From assembly GCF_000966975.1 (NCBI RefSeq), contig NZ_JZWV01000741.1, forward strand, positions 1 through 6,223: a DNA stretch of 6,223 nucleotides. The letters are read 5' to 3'. The stretch is from Streptomyces katrae (lineage in GTDB: Bacteria > Actinomycetota > Actinomycetes > Streptomycetales > Streptomycetaceae). Both the position numbers and the translations under genes were made by a program. The notes under the pieces were generated by a model. That model had not been told where the DNA came from. It saw only the letters and a program-made list of their open reading frames with translations, and searched no databases. Each line of letters begins with the position of its first letter. Position 1 is the first letter of the stretch. Below, one piece after another: positions 5,357 to 6,223 of the stretch.

Positions 5357-6223
5357 TCAGCGGCCCAGCAGCGCCATCGCCGCGTTGTGTCCCGGGATCC
5401 CGCTGACCCCGCCGCCGCGGACCGCCCCCGCCCCGCACAGCAGGACGTTGGGGTGCTCGGTCTCCACACCCCACCGGCCCGGCCCCCCGTACGGCCAGGA
5501 GAGGTCGCGGTGGAAGATGTGCCCGCCGGGCAGGCGCAGTTCCTGCTCCAGGTCCAGCGGGGTCTTCGCCTCGATGCAGGGCCGGCCGTCGGCGTCGAAG
5601 GCCAGGCAGTCGGTGAGCGGTTCGGCGAGGTGGGCGTCGAGCTGGGCCAGGGTGGCGGTCAGCAGCACCTCGCGCGTCTGCCGGTTGTCCTTCTCGAACA
5701 GCCGGGCCGGGGTGTGCAGTCCGAAGAGGGTGAGCGTCTGGCAGCCCCGCGCGGTGAGTTCCGGCCCCAGGATCGTGGGGTCGGTCAGCGAGTGGCAGTA
5801 GATCTCCGAGGGCGGTACGGACGGCAGTTCCCCCGCGGCGGCCTCGGCATGGGCCCGCCGGAGCTGTTCGTAGCCCTCGGCGATGTGGAAGGTGCCGGAG
5901 AAGGCCTCGCGGGGGTCCACCGAGGTGTCGCGCAGCCGGGGCAGCCGGCGCAGCAGCATGTTGACCTTGAACTGGGCGCCCTCGGGGGGCCGGACGACCG
6001 GGTCCGGTTCCTCGCCGAGGAGTTCGGCCAGCGCCCTCGGGGAAGCGTTGACCAGGACGGTCCGTGCCGCGACGGTGCCTTCGCCCGTGGCCGTCCGGAA
6101 GGCGACCTCGGCCGGGGAGGTGCCGTCGGTGTGGATCCGCAGCGCCTCGTGCCCGGTGGCGATCTCCGCGCCGCCCGCGCGGGCGGCGTCGGCCAGGGCG
6201 TCCGTGAGGGCGCCCATGCCGCC
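5357..6223 (-). CDS. C-terminal part of a phytoene-desaturase/PYROXD2-like FAD oxidoreductase, 5' end outside window
   Basis: The frame stays open to the right edge, giving 288 residues that begin GGMGALTDALADAARAGGAEI. In this family that is the middle of the protein, where the substrate domain returns to the FAD domain; the internal Met is not a start. Next come the strands and helix TVAARTVLVNASPRAL, a substrate domain of about 150 residues, and GGHIFHRDLSWPYG. The C-terminal FAD signature is LLCGAGAVRGGGVSGIPGHNAA, close to the protein end. Full-length relatives have roughly 500-540 residues, so about half is in view and the N-terminal GxGxxG lies outside. These enzymes are NAD(P)/FAD-dependent amine-oxidase-fold oxidoreductases; those like human PYROXD2 have no well-defined bacterial reaction, and carotenoid desaturation is only one possibility. 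No neighbouring carotenoid gene is in view. The gene converges on the Ddn-like gene with 65 bp between stop codons. Confidence 0.85.
   Translation of the reverse strand, partial: GGMGALTDALADAARAGGAEIATGHEALRIHTDGTSPAEVAFRTATGEGTVAARTVLVNASPRALAELLGEEPDPVVRPPEGAQFKVNMLLRRLPRLRDTSVDPREAFSGTFHIAEGYEQLRRAHAEAAAGELPSVPPSEIYCHSLTDPTILGPELTARGCQTLTLFGLHTPARLFEKDNRQTREVLLTATLAQLDAHLAEPLTDCLAFDADGRPCIEAKTPLDLEQELRLPGGHIFHRDLSWPYGGPGRWGVETEHPNVLLCGAGAVRGGGVSGIPGHNAAMALLGR

Overview
The window is very GC-rich, with GC-biased third codon positions, densely packed genes on both strands and frequent weak or missing Shine-Dalgarno sites. Together with a TetR regulator, a deazaflavin (F420)-type oxidoreductase and small actinobacterial membrane proteins, this points to a Streptomyces or a close relative. 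No RNA gene, CRISPR array, insertion sequence or integrase is visible. No stretch longer than 300 bases lacks a gene.

Left part (1-2740): the 3' end of a rightward gene for a probable secreted protein with a jelly-roll domain, then a small two-helix membrane protein of DUF3592 type. A leftward gene meets these convergently with a 12-bp gap. It encodes a 425-residue relative of aryl-acid (2,3-dihydroxybenzoate/salicylate) AMP ligases that has lost the ATP-binding P-loop and the whole C-terminal catalytic subdomain. Upstream of it, on the same strand, is a three-helix small membrane protein.

Middle (2789-4693): a TetR-family repressor gene and a class A FAD monooxygenase gene are divergent. 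Their 90-bp intergenic region carries two inverted repeats with the same core, CTCTAC-N4-GTAGAG, with centres 29 bp apart. This is the clearest regulatory unit in the window: the repressor probably controls itself and the monooxygenase through these sites.

Right part (4812-6223): a Ddn-like F420-dependent oxidoreductase follows the monooxygenase on the same strand. It converges on the C-terminal half of a large phytoene-desaturase/PYROXD2-like FAD oxidoreductase that runs off the right edge. A GC-rich hairpin lies between these two.

Three neighbouring redox enzymes (FAD monooxygenase, F420 enzyme, FAD oxidoreductase) suggest local small-molecule oxidation or detoxification, but nothing here fixes a substrate. 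The best leads are the twin operator, the catalytically stripped adenylate-forming protein, and stop-codon-spanning tandem duplications at the ends of two adjacent genes.
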